Assembly (NCBI GenBank): GCA_943735955.1 | Contig: OX030957.1 | Location: forward strand, 9,267,844 to 9,331,843 | Direction of reading: 5' to 3' | DNA from: Piscicola geometra | Taxonomy: Eukaryota; Annelida; Clitellata; Hirudinida; Piscicolidae | DNA: 64,000 nucleotides | Position numbers and translations under genes: made by a program | Shown: positions 1 through 10,110 of the stretch, one piece after another | Layout of the letters: each line of letters starts with the position of its first letter | How positions within the stretch are numbered: the first letter of the stretch is position 1 | The notes under the pieces: generated by a model | Database searches by the model: none | What the model was told of the DNA's origin: nothing | Seen by the model: the letters and a program-made list of their open reading frames with translations, nothing else

Positions 1-176
1 TCTCAGTCAGTTGGTAGCTGGAGTGGTCGTGGTGGTAGTGCAGTGTGAATGCTATAACTGTGGAATCGGAGAGAACTATACAAATAATATTACTATGAAG
101 TCGAAATAAAAAGGTATAAAAAAGGCTTAAACACCCATGCAACACGCGCATAACGCCATCCCCACCGCACACGCAC

Positions 177-3100
177 ATCTTCTCTCGTTCCAGGTCGGAG
201 TATTGAGGTTGTTGTTGCGCATAGGTGGCAGCCTGGAGGGATACATTTTCCTCGAGGGGTGTCAGCACTTCCTGCAGTTCGGTCTGTTGACCGACGATCA
301 GGTCGAGGTCGTGGTCGAGACGTTGGTGATCCAGCTTCGCCTTCTCCAACTCGATGTTCAGTTGGCTGATCTGGTATTGGTTCGTGTTGGTCACTAGAAA
401 GTGTGTGTGTGTGTTTGTGTGTTGCAAGCAGTGCTACGAATGGTTTTGGTTTATTAGGACGTTCGAAGTTGGAAAAAAGTAACAAAAGTTACAAAATCTC
501 TCCATTCTTCCATACCATTGCAAGTTTAACCAGCACCACCATCTCCAACAACAACACCCAGTAACTAAGAGCATCATCACCATCACTACTCACCTTCTCT
601 CCATTCTCATGCAACACTCTGTCCCATGCATTCGCCTTCGTAGCCTGTTCCAGAAAGACCTTTGAGACGAATGTGCGGAACAAGGGTTAGTCTAGAGAAA
701 ATATTCAAAGTATTTTAGTCTAAATGTTATAAAAAATGATAAAAAGTTGAAAAAAACCTTTTCTTGTTCTTGCATTTCCTCACTCCACCTATTAATCATC
801 TCCTCCAGCTGCGCATAGGTGGTTGTGGATGAGATAGTGGTGCCTGAGGCTGTTGTGGCAGTGGTAGCAGCTGTAGCCACTGATGCGGCTGCAGCAACAG
901 TTGTGGCAGTAGCAGTCGTAATAGCAGAAGGCACTGCAGATGCTCCAATGCACGAGGCGCTGAAAGGTTGAATGTTACTCTTCAAGAACTATCAAAAAAT
1001 ACATTTTTCAAAGCAAAGAATAGTCAAATAATGTTTGATGAAGTTATTACTGTGAAGCACCATGTATGAGACGCAGCCGGCATTTGATTACTGAAAACAC
1101 AGAAAAAAGAATTGAGTGGCTGGTACTGTGTCTTGGAAATCTTGAGCTTGTATAAGGCATACTAGTAGGCCATGAGTAGGCCAAAAATCGAAAAATTGGA
1201 AATTCGTTACGTCCACTTGGAATATGGTACACTAGGTTATTCCATGAATATTTAATATTGGAAGTTGGTACTTTTGATGAAACCCCCTCCCCCCCCCACA
1301 CCCAAAAAACCAAATAGAAGATTTAGGCTTAAGCCTCAGCGTTTTCAAGTAAAAATAAATCATTAGATAATTTAATTAACTCAAATTTTAAGATATTAAG
1401 GTTACTTAATATAATACTTGAAATAATATAATATTATTAAAAAATATTTGTGCCGCCCACACTATACTGGGCTTAAGCAGTGGCATGAATAAAGTTCTGC
1501 AATTGGTTGAAACAGATATAAAGAATATAAGGTTTTATAAAGTTTTATGGTTAAAAAAACGTTTATAGAAAAAATAAAAGTGTAGTTGGACATGCACTTG
1601 ACATGTGTCTTCAGCTGGTGGCTCCCGAGCTCTGCCAAACCCTGGAACAGATTCAATGAGTTTCTTCTCTACCTTGATCAAAGAATGGTATCCAGTGGGC
1701 TTGTTTTCACAAAGACAACAAGTTCGGTTTTTTCCAAAGCAACAACACTTTTTATTCACCACTTTAACGATCTCACTGATTTCTCAAGCCAGAACCCAAA
1801 GATAAACAATCGCCTAGGCTGTCTGGTTAGAAAAGTTATGGAACCTCCCTATTTCAAGTTGTTCTGGTAGTGTTTTTTGACTTGGATGTGAATTTGGTGT
1901 CAAAAGCAGCAGTTGAGCACTTGTAGTAAGTCTATAAGTTAATTTTTATTATGCAGCCTCATCTCAAGACGGTTTAAGATAGGCAAAAGAGAGACTAGGA
2001 CATTGATAAAGAGGCCTTACCTATGAAATACCCAATCAGTGAGCAGGCTTCTGAAATCGATGAAACTCTTGTTCACAACCTTGGAATGGAAAGGCAGTGT
2101 GGTAAGACTGAAAAAACTAGTAAATTGAATGCAGTCAGTAGAGCCATCATCCTATAAATGAGACAGCAGTCTAGAAATCGACAGATCCCGTCTTTCGGAG
2201 GCTTCAAAGCAACGGATCAAGCAAAAAAACAGTCAAAACTTAACTAGAGCAAAGAAAAGAAAACTAAGTTTTTTTAAAGCAAAAATCTAAAAAAATATGA
2301 TTTTTTAGAAAAAAGCGAAAAAGAGTTAAACTTTTATGCCTGTTTAAATCAAAAAATGATCCTTTCACTGAAAAAGAAAGTATCAACCAATAAGGATTAA
2401 AATATATAAAAAAAAGTTTTAAAATATGTGTTTTTCTAGTAAATAAAAAGTTTAACATCTCCCATTTTTTGTTTTTTTCAATCGCGTGGGGGGTTTATTT
2501 TTGACATAAAAAATTACTTTTTGTATTATTAGTGTTAATCATTTCCTAAGAAGACGTTTTGAAAATTTGAAATCGCTGATTATGCCACCTTCCTAATACT
2601 AGCTTCCAGAAATTTGAAAATAAATTGCGCCTTATACATGGTGTGTTTTACGGTAAGCAACTTCAAAGACATTTGAAAAGCCTTCAATAAAGTCCCAAAT
2701 AATGACTTACACCGAGAGAGATGGAGTGCTGGCAAGAGTGAAGCCTGCCAAGCCACCAGGAGCTGCTGTGCTCGATGCAGTGGCAGGTGCAGCAAGAGTG
2801 TTCGCGGCTCCGAAACCTCCAAGGTTGAAGCCCGAAGATCCTGTGGCTTTGTATTTGAATGGTAGTGAGGTATTAACGATGGTATGCATTCAGTGCTAAG
2901 TGAAAAAATCTAAAAATATTATCCAAGATATATAGTCAGGTGGAATGAGGCTACATTGATGGCATGTATTGAAGTCTAAGTGATTGAGGATATTTAATTG
3001 GGTGGAATGAGATCGATGCACATAAACATACCCACCTCCTGCCAGACTGAATCCTGTGGAGGAGGAGGAGGAGGAGGAGGAAGAGGATGAGGAGGGAGGG

Positions 3101-4342
3101 GCGTTAATCTGAGTGCCCAGCAAGCCAGCTAGAGATTGACTGCTGGTGGTGGCTCCTGTGTGTGGTGAAGATTTGAATCAGCCAGCAGAAACCTTATGGA
3201 AATGTTAATTTTGTCTGAGCAACTGATACTTTGCAATAGTTGATAGATGATATATTATACAGAATATAATATACAATGTATATTATATACATATTAAATG
3301 TTTCAAAAACTAATGGGCCTCTGACCAGTGTTGGGAACTATTTGAGAAGCACCAAACGAAAAGCCTGACGTTCCTCCAAGTGTGAAGGCAGCTGCAGGAG
3401 CTGCAGGAGTGGCAGCTGCAGTGGTGGCTGGAACACTTCCAAAAGAAAACGATGGCTGAACGGCAGCTGTGGTTGTGGTGGCTTGACTCGCAAATGCACC
3501 AAGTTTAAAACCACCTGCACCACTCTGAGAAGGTGTTGAGAAGCTGCCAACATTGAAGGCACCAGCAGTGGGAGCTTGTCCACCGAAGAGTGGCACTGAG
3601 GTTGAAGGGGTCTGACTGGCTCCTCCAAAGAGAGATGCAGCTGTGGTCGTCGTGGTGGCAGTGGCGGGTTTGCTCATGTTGCCGAATGAAAAAGCACTTG
3701 TACCGAGGGAGCTTGATGTTGAAGCAGTGTTGAATGAGAAGGAAGAGGTTTGTTGTTGTTGAGGCTGTTGTTGTTGCAAGCCCCCTCCAAAGCTAAACTG
3801 AGGTGTACTCCCTAGAGTTGAACCTAGTTTTGGAAAATGAAATGGAGTAGCATTATTTTAATTTTGAAGAATTTATGTAATTATATTGATTTATTAATAG
3901 AATATATTACGATATAATAAAGAATGCAATTAAAACTCAAACTTGAAGTGGTGCTAGCACCAAAAGATGCGAAACCCCCAAAGGATGGGGCTTGGGTGGT
4001 CTGCTGACCAAAACTGAATCCCCCTCCTAGGGAAAAAAAAGTTGAGAAATTTGGCAAAAGAACATGAGAAAGTTATTGTAATCTGTAAAATAGCACAAGA
4101 AAAGTAACATAAAATATTGAAAAAAATTCTTATGTGTTTAAGTCTTCAACTAAAATATTAACTATTTCACGATATTTAAATAAAAAAATTTTAATCAACA
4201 AATATTTTAATGCTAAAATTTTCTTTCACCACTGACCAGTTGCTTGAAAGCCGCCGGTATTTGAAGTTCCCACATTGCTTGCAGTAGTTGTTCCACCAAA
4301 TTGAAAACCGCTTCCACCACTTGCCCCTCCAAAATTGAACAT
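177..4342 (-). CDS. NUP62: Nucleoporin NUP62 (p62), 8 exons, C-terminus beyond left edge
   Basis: This is the central-channel FG nucleoporin that assembles through coiled coils with Nup54 and Nup58. Exons in transcript order are 4237-4342, 3943-4026, 3326-3823, 3036-3155, 2711-2840, 758-959, 594-659 and 177-370. All introns are GT-AG and the phases join into 466 codons without a stop. Residues 1-312 form the FG domain with many SFG/FGG/GFG motifs, a Q-rich stretch and a poly-Ser run. A Thr/Ala linker precedes YAQLEEMINRW (361), NAWDRVLHENGEK (390-402) and KLDHQRLDHDLDLI, which align with the vertebrate NUP62 coiled-coil domain. The last exon acceptor (CCAG before ATCAGC) was chosen because it restores the family spacing exactly. 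The final exon ends with a GTGCGT donor after LEREK, so roughly the last 100 residues lie outside. The start ATG is followed by FNFGG, typical of the family. The exon 6 donor is weak (GTTTTT). Confidence 0.93.
1047..2656. mobile_element. 1.6-kb inverted-repeat element in NUP62 intron (family A, copy 1)
   Basis: The outer ends are imperfect inverted repeats of about 28 bp: TTACTGTGAAGCACCATGTA at the left, and TTACCGTAAAACACACCATG as the reverse complement of the right end. The internal 1.1 kb recurs at 16.5-17.5 and 58.9-60.0 kb in the opposite orientation. Around 2000-2155, plus strand, one frame reads an uninterrupted peptide containing SEQASEIDETLVHNLGMERQ. The same peptide is traceable with stops in the second copy, so this is probably decayed coding sequence of unknown family. 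The element fills most of the 1.75-kb NUP62 intron and leaves both splice sites intact. Class uncertain. Confidence 0.7.
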
Positions 4343-4862
4343 ATTTCAGTAGTAAATTAGATATAAAATTCTCAAAAAGTTATAATACAAAACGTTGAGC
4401 AATAATTAATATTTAACATAGACTTTTAATTTTTTGAATATTATGAATTATTAATATATTTTTTGTTTAAATTATATGAAAGAATTTAAAAGGAAAAAAA
4501 AATTATAGTATAATAAAAAATATATTTAATCTAAAACTAATGAAAAAAGTAAGTCAAATTAAAATACTTAAAAGGGTTAATTAAATAAAAACAGGTACAA
4601 ACAATATTTAAGTTTGGAAAAAAATTTATACTGCATAAAGAAATATTAGCTTTGAAAAAATACGTTACAATTTTTCTAACAATACATTAAAATATTATAT
4701 AAATTCGAATATAATTAATGCGGCGTCAAACCGAACAGGCTTCAAGACCACTCAGTTATGAATAATAATGTCAAATATGCAATAGTAACTTAGTCGAAAT
4801 GAATATGAACGATTATGTAACCTACTTGTTATCCTAGGTCGTTCTATAATGTTTCTTTCAGT
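4343..4862. other. Upstream flank of NUP62, AT-rich; possible SINE fragment
   Basis: No coding exon seen. The stretch should hold the NUP62 5' UTR and promoter, but no convincing TATA box was found. Bases 4718-4760 (CCGAACAGGCTTCAAGACCA) resemble the SINE-B copy at 46.4 kb, minus orientation. Confidence 0.4.
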
Positions 4863-4870
4863 GTGGCAAG

Positions 4871-5202
4871 CATGGCCGGGGGTCCTGGAGTCTAGACCCC
4901 TCCTACTTTTTGCTAGTGAGAACCTTAATGTGGACTCCCACTTTTTCCCAAAAACATTATTAAACTCTTGTTTTTATACGAGTATAATCATAAAACATGT
5001 CATAAAATATGTATATACTAATACATAGTGATAGCTGTCTAAAACCAAACTATTCTTTGCTTTCTTGTATATTAGTATCAAAACAGAAGTTTAATAATGT
5101 TTTTTTAAGTGGGAAGAGAAAAAGTCCAGACCGCAGGGCTCCCCCAGAATCATCCATGCTGGGTAAGATTCCCCCAAGATTTGCAGCAGATCGCCGCCCC
5201 TG
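4871..5202. mobile_element. hAT-type MITE (family M1), 332 bp with 8-bp target duplication
   Basis: The left end is CATGGCCGGGGGTCCTGG and the right end, reverse complemented, begins CAGGGGCGGCGATCTGCTGC. It is flanked by GTGGCAAG (4863-4870) and GTGGCAAT (5203-5210), 7 of 8 bases matching, as expected of a hAT target duplication. The AT-rich core has no coding capacity, so it must be mobilised in trans. Complete members of the same family lie at 7387, 30356, 37091 and 47364. Confidence 0.85.
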
Positions 5203-5439
5203 GTGGCAATTGATGGTTTGGTAGGTGCATATGCAAAGACAATGCACAATCTGGGGTTATTTTCTAAGTGCATGGCAAGTATTCGTTTTGGCTTTTATTT
5301 AAAAAAAAATCACTTTTTTCTAGATTATGGCAACTTCTCTAGCACTTGGTAGATGAGTTCGTGTGCACCAGTGTCCAGTCACCAGTTGTTTTGCTACAGA
5401 TCGTCTTGCATGACTTGCGTCAATGCTTTTGGATAACAA

Positions 5440-5698
5440 GTCAATCAATCAATCAAATCAATTTCTATAGCGCTCTTTCCTCAAATTCAAGAGTGGCGAT
5501 TTTGTGCTTTTTGCTGCCAGGAATGATTTGTTGCACTTTGTTACGTTGTTTACTGTCAGCCAAGGTTTTCACGTGTAAGTGAATGGCTCTATCAGAGCAT
5601 TTGACGATAGCAGGCAAAATGACAGTCTTCCACTTAGCACAAGGAAATTGAGCTTCAATCGGGCCTACATCGTAATATGATGAAAATGATTCCGGCAA
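5440..5698 (-). mobile_element. 3' terminus of an L2-like LINE with (TTGA)n tail
   Basis: Read on the minus strand, the piece ends AAAGAGCGCTATAGAAATTG followed by a run of TTGA/ATTG units. The same tail terminates the L2 copies at 12.2, 14.2 and 28.2 kb. Immediately upstream on the minus strand is an open frame of about 78 codons (to 5698) with no recognised similarity that runs into the tail. It may be non-LTR coding debris or captured host sequence. Confidence 0.6.
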
Positions 5699-5772
5699 AA
5701 TTCCGACGACGACTTCAACCTGATTAAAAATGATTCGTTGACTGACTGTCGGCCCGGAAAATTATTTTATGT

Positions 5773-6856
5773 TAGAGCTGTTCCACGATTAAAAATGTGA
5801 ATCGCCGTTAATCGTTCGATTAAACTTTTTAATCGTCCGTTAATCGTATTTTAACGCAATGTTTTAAGCCTATTTGATATTATTATAAAATATTATTTAA
5901 ATTTTTTCTTCCTACAAATTTAATAAAAACTTGATCAAAATTTTTTTATAAAATGTAATTCATATTTAAAAAAAAATCCCTAAATGATAAAAAATGCAAT
6001 TGTCACACATCTTTTTTGAGCCAGTTACTCAAGCAAACAAGTTGTTCAACATTAGTTGGATCTAAAGAGACTCTTTTCTTGCTAACTATGTGTCCTGACA
6101 AGCTGAATAGACGTTCACATGGAACTGTACTTGCAAGAGATGACGAGTAATTTCTTGCCAGTTTTGCAAGAGTCGGATATGCCTCTTCGTGTTGTTGCCA
6201 CCAAACAAGAGAACAAATCTCAAAGCCTACTTCAGATTCTATTCTATAACGTTTAATGATTGACTGAGTAATCATTGAGGTATCTTCATCTTCAGAATCT
6301 GAAATCACAGTCTTTTGTTTGAAGGCTGTATAGTTTTTGAGGTTTTCTTTTCTTCTTATAGTTTCTTTAACTCTTTCATCTTTTGAAAATTTAAAAAATG
6401 GTTAAATTGGGGGTCTAAGGATGTGGCAATTCTTGACTATTGGATATTCGGATTATTCATTCTCTGCTCTAATTTTGAAAAATTTCGGTGTGTGAAACAA
6501 ATGACATAAGCAGGATCATCTTCTGAAGTGCATATTTTTCGTGTAAATTGACAAATTGCAAGTAATACTATTAGAATTTCTGTTGCAAATCTTCAAGAAA
6601 TTGAATTTTTTTTGATGAAAGGCAATTTTTCCCATTTGTTTGTCGACTGTAAATTAGTAGTGTTTGTGTTCACTTGCGGGAAATGTAACCAAAACAGCAA
6701 AGAAGAGTTTAATTTGGATAAGTTTAAATGCATTAAAATTGTTAAATGCGTTAATTTTTTAAACGCGTTTAAATATTTAACGGCGTAAAAATGTTTAACG
6801 GTCGTTAATTGATTAACGCGGTAATAACAGTTAACGTTGATTAAAGCAAAGCTCTA
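5773..6856 (-). mobile_element. hAT transposon relic, 1.08 kb, with 8-bp target duplication
   Basis: The ends are imperfect inverted repeats (TAGAGCTGTTCCACGATTAA versus TAGAGCTTTGCTTTAATCAA). They are flanked by TTTTATGT (5765-5772) and TTTTATAT (6857-6864), 7 of 8 matching. The subterminal zones are rich in TTAATCG/TTAACG motifs. The interior keeps the 3' end of a transposase on the minus strand, so the element is internally deleted and non-autonomous. Confidence 0.85.
6003..6308 (-). pseudogene. hAT transposase C-terminal dimerisation domain (remnant)
   Basis: The 101-codon frame contains EAYPTLAKLARNYSSSLAST, VPCERLFSLSGHIVSKKR and LDPTNVEQLVCLSNWL. These correspond to the conserved C-terminal block of ZBED-like hAT transposases (Y-P-x-L, S-ER-FS-x-G, N-x-x-x-L-x-x-L). 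The DDE catalytic region is missing, so it cannot be active. A relic of the same subfamily is at 24.93-25.15 kb. Confidence 0.88.
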
Positions 6857-6864
6857 TTTTATAT

Positions 6865-7378
6865 ACTATATTATTTAATGATATAGGTTTAGTTTTTAAA
6901 TAAAATCCTAACTTTTATTTTAAATTTCTAACTGAAAAAATTGCGTCGATTGTTTTTTTAATATTTAAAGAAATACTATAACATTATTATTCCCTTACTT
7001 AAAACAATAAAAAAATATTTTTCGATTTTGGTTAAATGACTTCGGATGTTTTGAGAAGGATATCTGAATTACGAGTATACAGACTTTGGATACTATTTCC
7101 GTTTCTAGAATAGCTATATCATCATATCGTATCACACGTTCCATGACGTTAACACAAAAGGTCTCGACTCTCAGCCTACGAATATTAAGTGTCAAGAATG
7201 GGAAATATCTTTTCAGAATTTTTCAGTGAAGAGTCCGAAGTCTAACGAGTATTATGATTTAGGAATTGTATAATAATACTTTTGGTGAAGCTTTTAAATT
7301 AAGAAAACAGCGCCACTTGCTTGGATTCAAAAAATGAGAGTCGGGAAAACATAAGTATACAATACTTGAGCTTCTCGT
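6865..7378. other. AT-rich intergenic, nothing recognised
   Basis: The short open frames here have no family signature, no splice context and biased AT composition. I see no gene. Confidence 0.6.
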
Positions 7379-7386
7379 CAATTGAC

Positions 7387-7446
7387 CATGGGCGGCGATC
7401 CTGGGGGGGTCCTGGTGTCAGAACCCCCCCAGGATCGCCGCCCATG
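7387..7446. mobile_element. 60-bp perfect hairpin MITE (family M1) with perfect 8-bp target duplication
   Basis: Two perfectly complementary 24-base arms, beginning CATGGGCGGCGATCC, enclose a 12-base loop. The unit is flanked by identical CAATTGAC octamers (7379-7386 and 7447-7454). The element is little more than its two termini and is the shortest complete M1 member here. Both arms are of the CATGGG end type, unlike the asymmetric longer copies. Confidence 0.92.
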
Positions 7447-7454
7447 CAATTGAC

Positions 7455-8615
7455 ATAGATATAACTAAAAAAACTATTGAAAGTATTTTGCTTTTGAATG
7501 TATTTTTGTAATAATACATATCTAAAAAATAATTTTGGCAAGTTTTTTAAGGTTGAACACCTAATTATAACACCTAAGACACAAAGTTTGTAGTCGAATC
7601 TGGATTTACGCTGTATTTATATATACGAGTTATTTTAGTATTTTCTATAGAAAAACTTATTTTTTAAGATTTAACAAAGTAGGCCAAAAATAAGATTATC
7701 TCTGGAATATCACGGTATAGAATAGTCAGATCATTAAAGTAAACATATTCATAAAAATTGTGTTTTTAGATGAGAAACGTGAGAAACACTTTAGGTGGAA
7801 GCTTCACTCTTGCTACACCGCGAATCTCCACGTAGAAGTTACCCCGGCAACTAAATTAAATATTTCAAGTTAGATATTTGTTCATTGTCCAGGCTCTTGA
7901 CTCCCGAGTAATATATGTATAAAAAACATTATATCGAACATTTTGTTTTTTAGGGAAATACAAACAATTTTATAGAAAAAAGATTTTATGATGAATGATT
8001 TCTGCATGAAAAGTTGCAAACAAAATTAAATTTAAAAAAAAAGTTATGGTTAAATGTTTATTTAATCTAAAATTCGGTAAAATATTTTTCAAGATATAAT
8101 TCAAATAAAGACATAATTATGGAAAATTACAACATTATAATGCATTAAAACGAAAGTTAGAGCGGAAAATTAATTTGAAATTAATTCAATAAAAATCATG
8201 TCGAAAATGTTGTGAGCTTTATATAATAAGATTCAGTTAGAGTTATTGCCACTCGTTTGAAATTAAATTAAAACCGAATAAAAACTTAAATCAGTTGTAT
8301 TCAGATTTAAATTCAAAGAATAATTCACCCGTTTAGTATATAAAAGCCGAAAACTCAAAAGGTATAGCTTGGATTTTGCATAATTAGCAATAATATTAAT
8401 AAAAAAATACTATTATGATACTGGTGGTAATAATATATTAATAAAAAATAGTAATTTTTATAATTTATTAATACAATTTCGATGTATACCTATTTTTTTC
8501 CTATTTATTTAAGTCTGTTTGTGTCTGTATTTACATAGTTTTGGAAAGAAATTAGTTCATGCATCTTCAACTACTCATTCATCTATAGTAAAACAATGCC
8601 CTTACTTAAATATAC
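7455..8615. other. AT-rich intergenic, nothing recognised
   Basis: No exon with family similarity, RNA gene or complete repeat could be identified on either strand. Confidence 0.6.
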
Positions 8616-8623
8616 ATTTATAC

Positions 8624-9971
8624 TAGAGGTCCGCCATGGAAGATTTTTCATTCTCGGTCCAGTCCTGTTCTCGAATTTTTCCCCCGTCCCGTCCCGTACT
8701 CGATGGGCCATCAGAAAGTTGATTCCCGTCCCGTCCCGTTCCCGCAACTTGATTCCCGGTCCCGTCCCGTTCCCGAAACTTTTTGACCGGGTCCCAACCC
8801 ATTCCCCGAAAATTATTGTTTTTTATTTTTCATTTATTTTGTTTTCATCGGTCCCAAACTTGCTAGTCTTAACATTTCTTTAAATGTATTACTTGAAAGT
8901 CAGAAAATATTTCTTTAAATAAAATAAAAAAACACGATTTAAATTTCAAATATTCATTCAAATAAAGTATTGAGTTATTCATTGTTTTTGAGTAATTCAA
9001 TCAAGTTTTTATTGCTTTTCACACGGATTAAACCGTCAAAAGTGTTAGCTTTAAAATTAGATGATCTTGGGTCTGAAGTTAAGCAACCACATGTTGAAAA
9101 ATTCCGTTCACAAGACATATTTATCATTTTACTCCAATAAATTAAACATCATTATAATCTTCAATTTTGGTGGGACGTAATTGTGAATATTTGTACAATT
9201 CATCCTTTTCTGAATTTTTCTCTCGTTCATTATTATTAATTCCTCAATAATGTTAGAAATATGTTTTTTTGGCAACATTCTTATTCTCCACAATTGCAAA
9301 AATAAAAGCATTCGTATAGTTTGATAGTATAAAAATTGTATGATAATTTTTACGTTATTAAAACTAACATAATAGGTCTAAATAATCATCATTTGTTCTT
9401 TTCTCAACGGCACTGCAGCTTAGTCTGGCTGTACAAAATGAAAATAAATGTTCTCTTATAAAGTCTTTGTATTTCTTTCTTTTCTATCCCAAACTTTATA
9501 TTATTCTTTTATAATGGAAGATGCAACAGACATGCTGCCATATAAATAAGATCAATGGGCATCTTTTCTTTTATCGAAATGATCAACTGAGCCATAAAAT
9601 AGAAATTAATAATTCAAAGTATTAATTGATGAAATAAAAATAATAGAACTCACCAGTTTGGTTTCATCACTCATTTGTTCTAATCTTCCTAATATTTGGA
9701 CTCGCCATATCAACTTCAAGTGTAATGTTGGAGATTTTGACATTGACAATGCAATGGTGGCTTTGTTATACATTTCTATTGCATTTAATACTTATTTTAA
9801 GTACGGAGTATCGATGAAATAGAGATTTCAATACTTGCTGAAATATAATTCTTTAAGAATTCAATCCCAATAACTTTTATTCTCGTTTTCCCGTTCCCAA
9901 TTTAAAAGTTGATTCCCGTTCCCTAAATTAGTTTTCATTCCCGTTCACGCGGGTACCCGGCCCGATCACTA
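8624..9971 (-). mobile_element. hAT element, 1348 bp, perfect 8-bp target duplication
   Basis: It is flanked by identical ATTTATAC octamers (8616-8623 and 9972-9979). The ends are imperfect inverted repeats, TAGAGGTCCGCCATGG versus TAGTGATCGGGCCGGG. The GC-rich subterminal regions repeat CCCGTCCCGTTCCCG on the left and TTGATTCCCGTTCCC on the right, in strong contrast to the AT-rich interior. A C-terminal transposase fragment survives on the minus strand, so the element is internally deleted. Confidence 0.9.
8975..9129 (-). pseudogene. hAT transposase C-terminal fragment
   Basis: The minus-strand frame reads MSCERNFSTCGCLTSDPR, NTFDGLIRVKSN and LIELLKNNE before a stop. This matches the end of the hAT dimerisation domain (ERxFSxxGxxxxDxR, then a helix with conserved Leu). 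Upstream coding sequence is not intact. Confidence 0.7.
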
Positions 9972-10110
9972 ATTTATACATACATTACATCAACTCATGC
10001 ATGGAATTATGCATCGCACAGGTGCAAACAAATACGTATCAGATCGATATATTTGAAAGGCTAGAAGGTTTTGTAAATAAATAAAAATATTTACAAAGCC
10101 TAGTTGAGCT

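Noticed and set aside
93..485. 130-codon Pro/Arg-rich minus-strand frame
   Set aside because: It overlaps NUP62 exon 8 in another frame. The frame matching the NUP62 coiled coil is the real one.
1586..1870. 94-codon plus-strand frame MDMHLTCVFSWW...
   Set aside because: It is open only in this copy of the family A repeat. The copies at 16.5 and 58.9 kb do not keep it.
5009..5273. Three 60-71 codon frames on both strands
   Set aside because: They lie inside an M1 MITE that recurs non-coding elsewhere in the window.
8596..8883. 95-codon Pro-rich plus-strand frame
   Set aside because: It is a translation of the CCCGTCCCG subterminal repeats of the hAT element.
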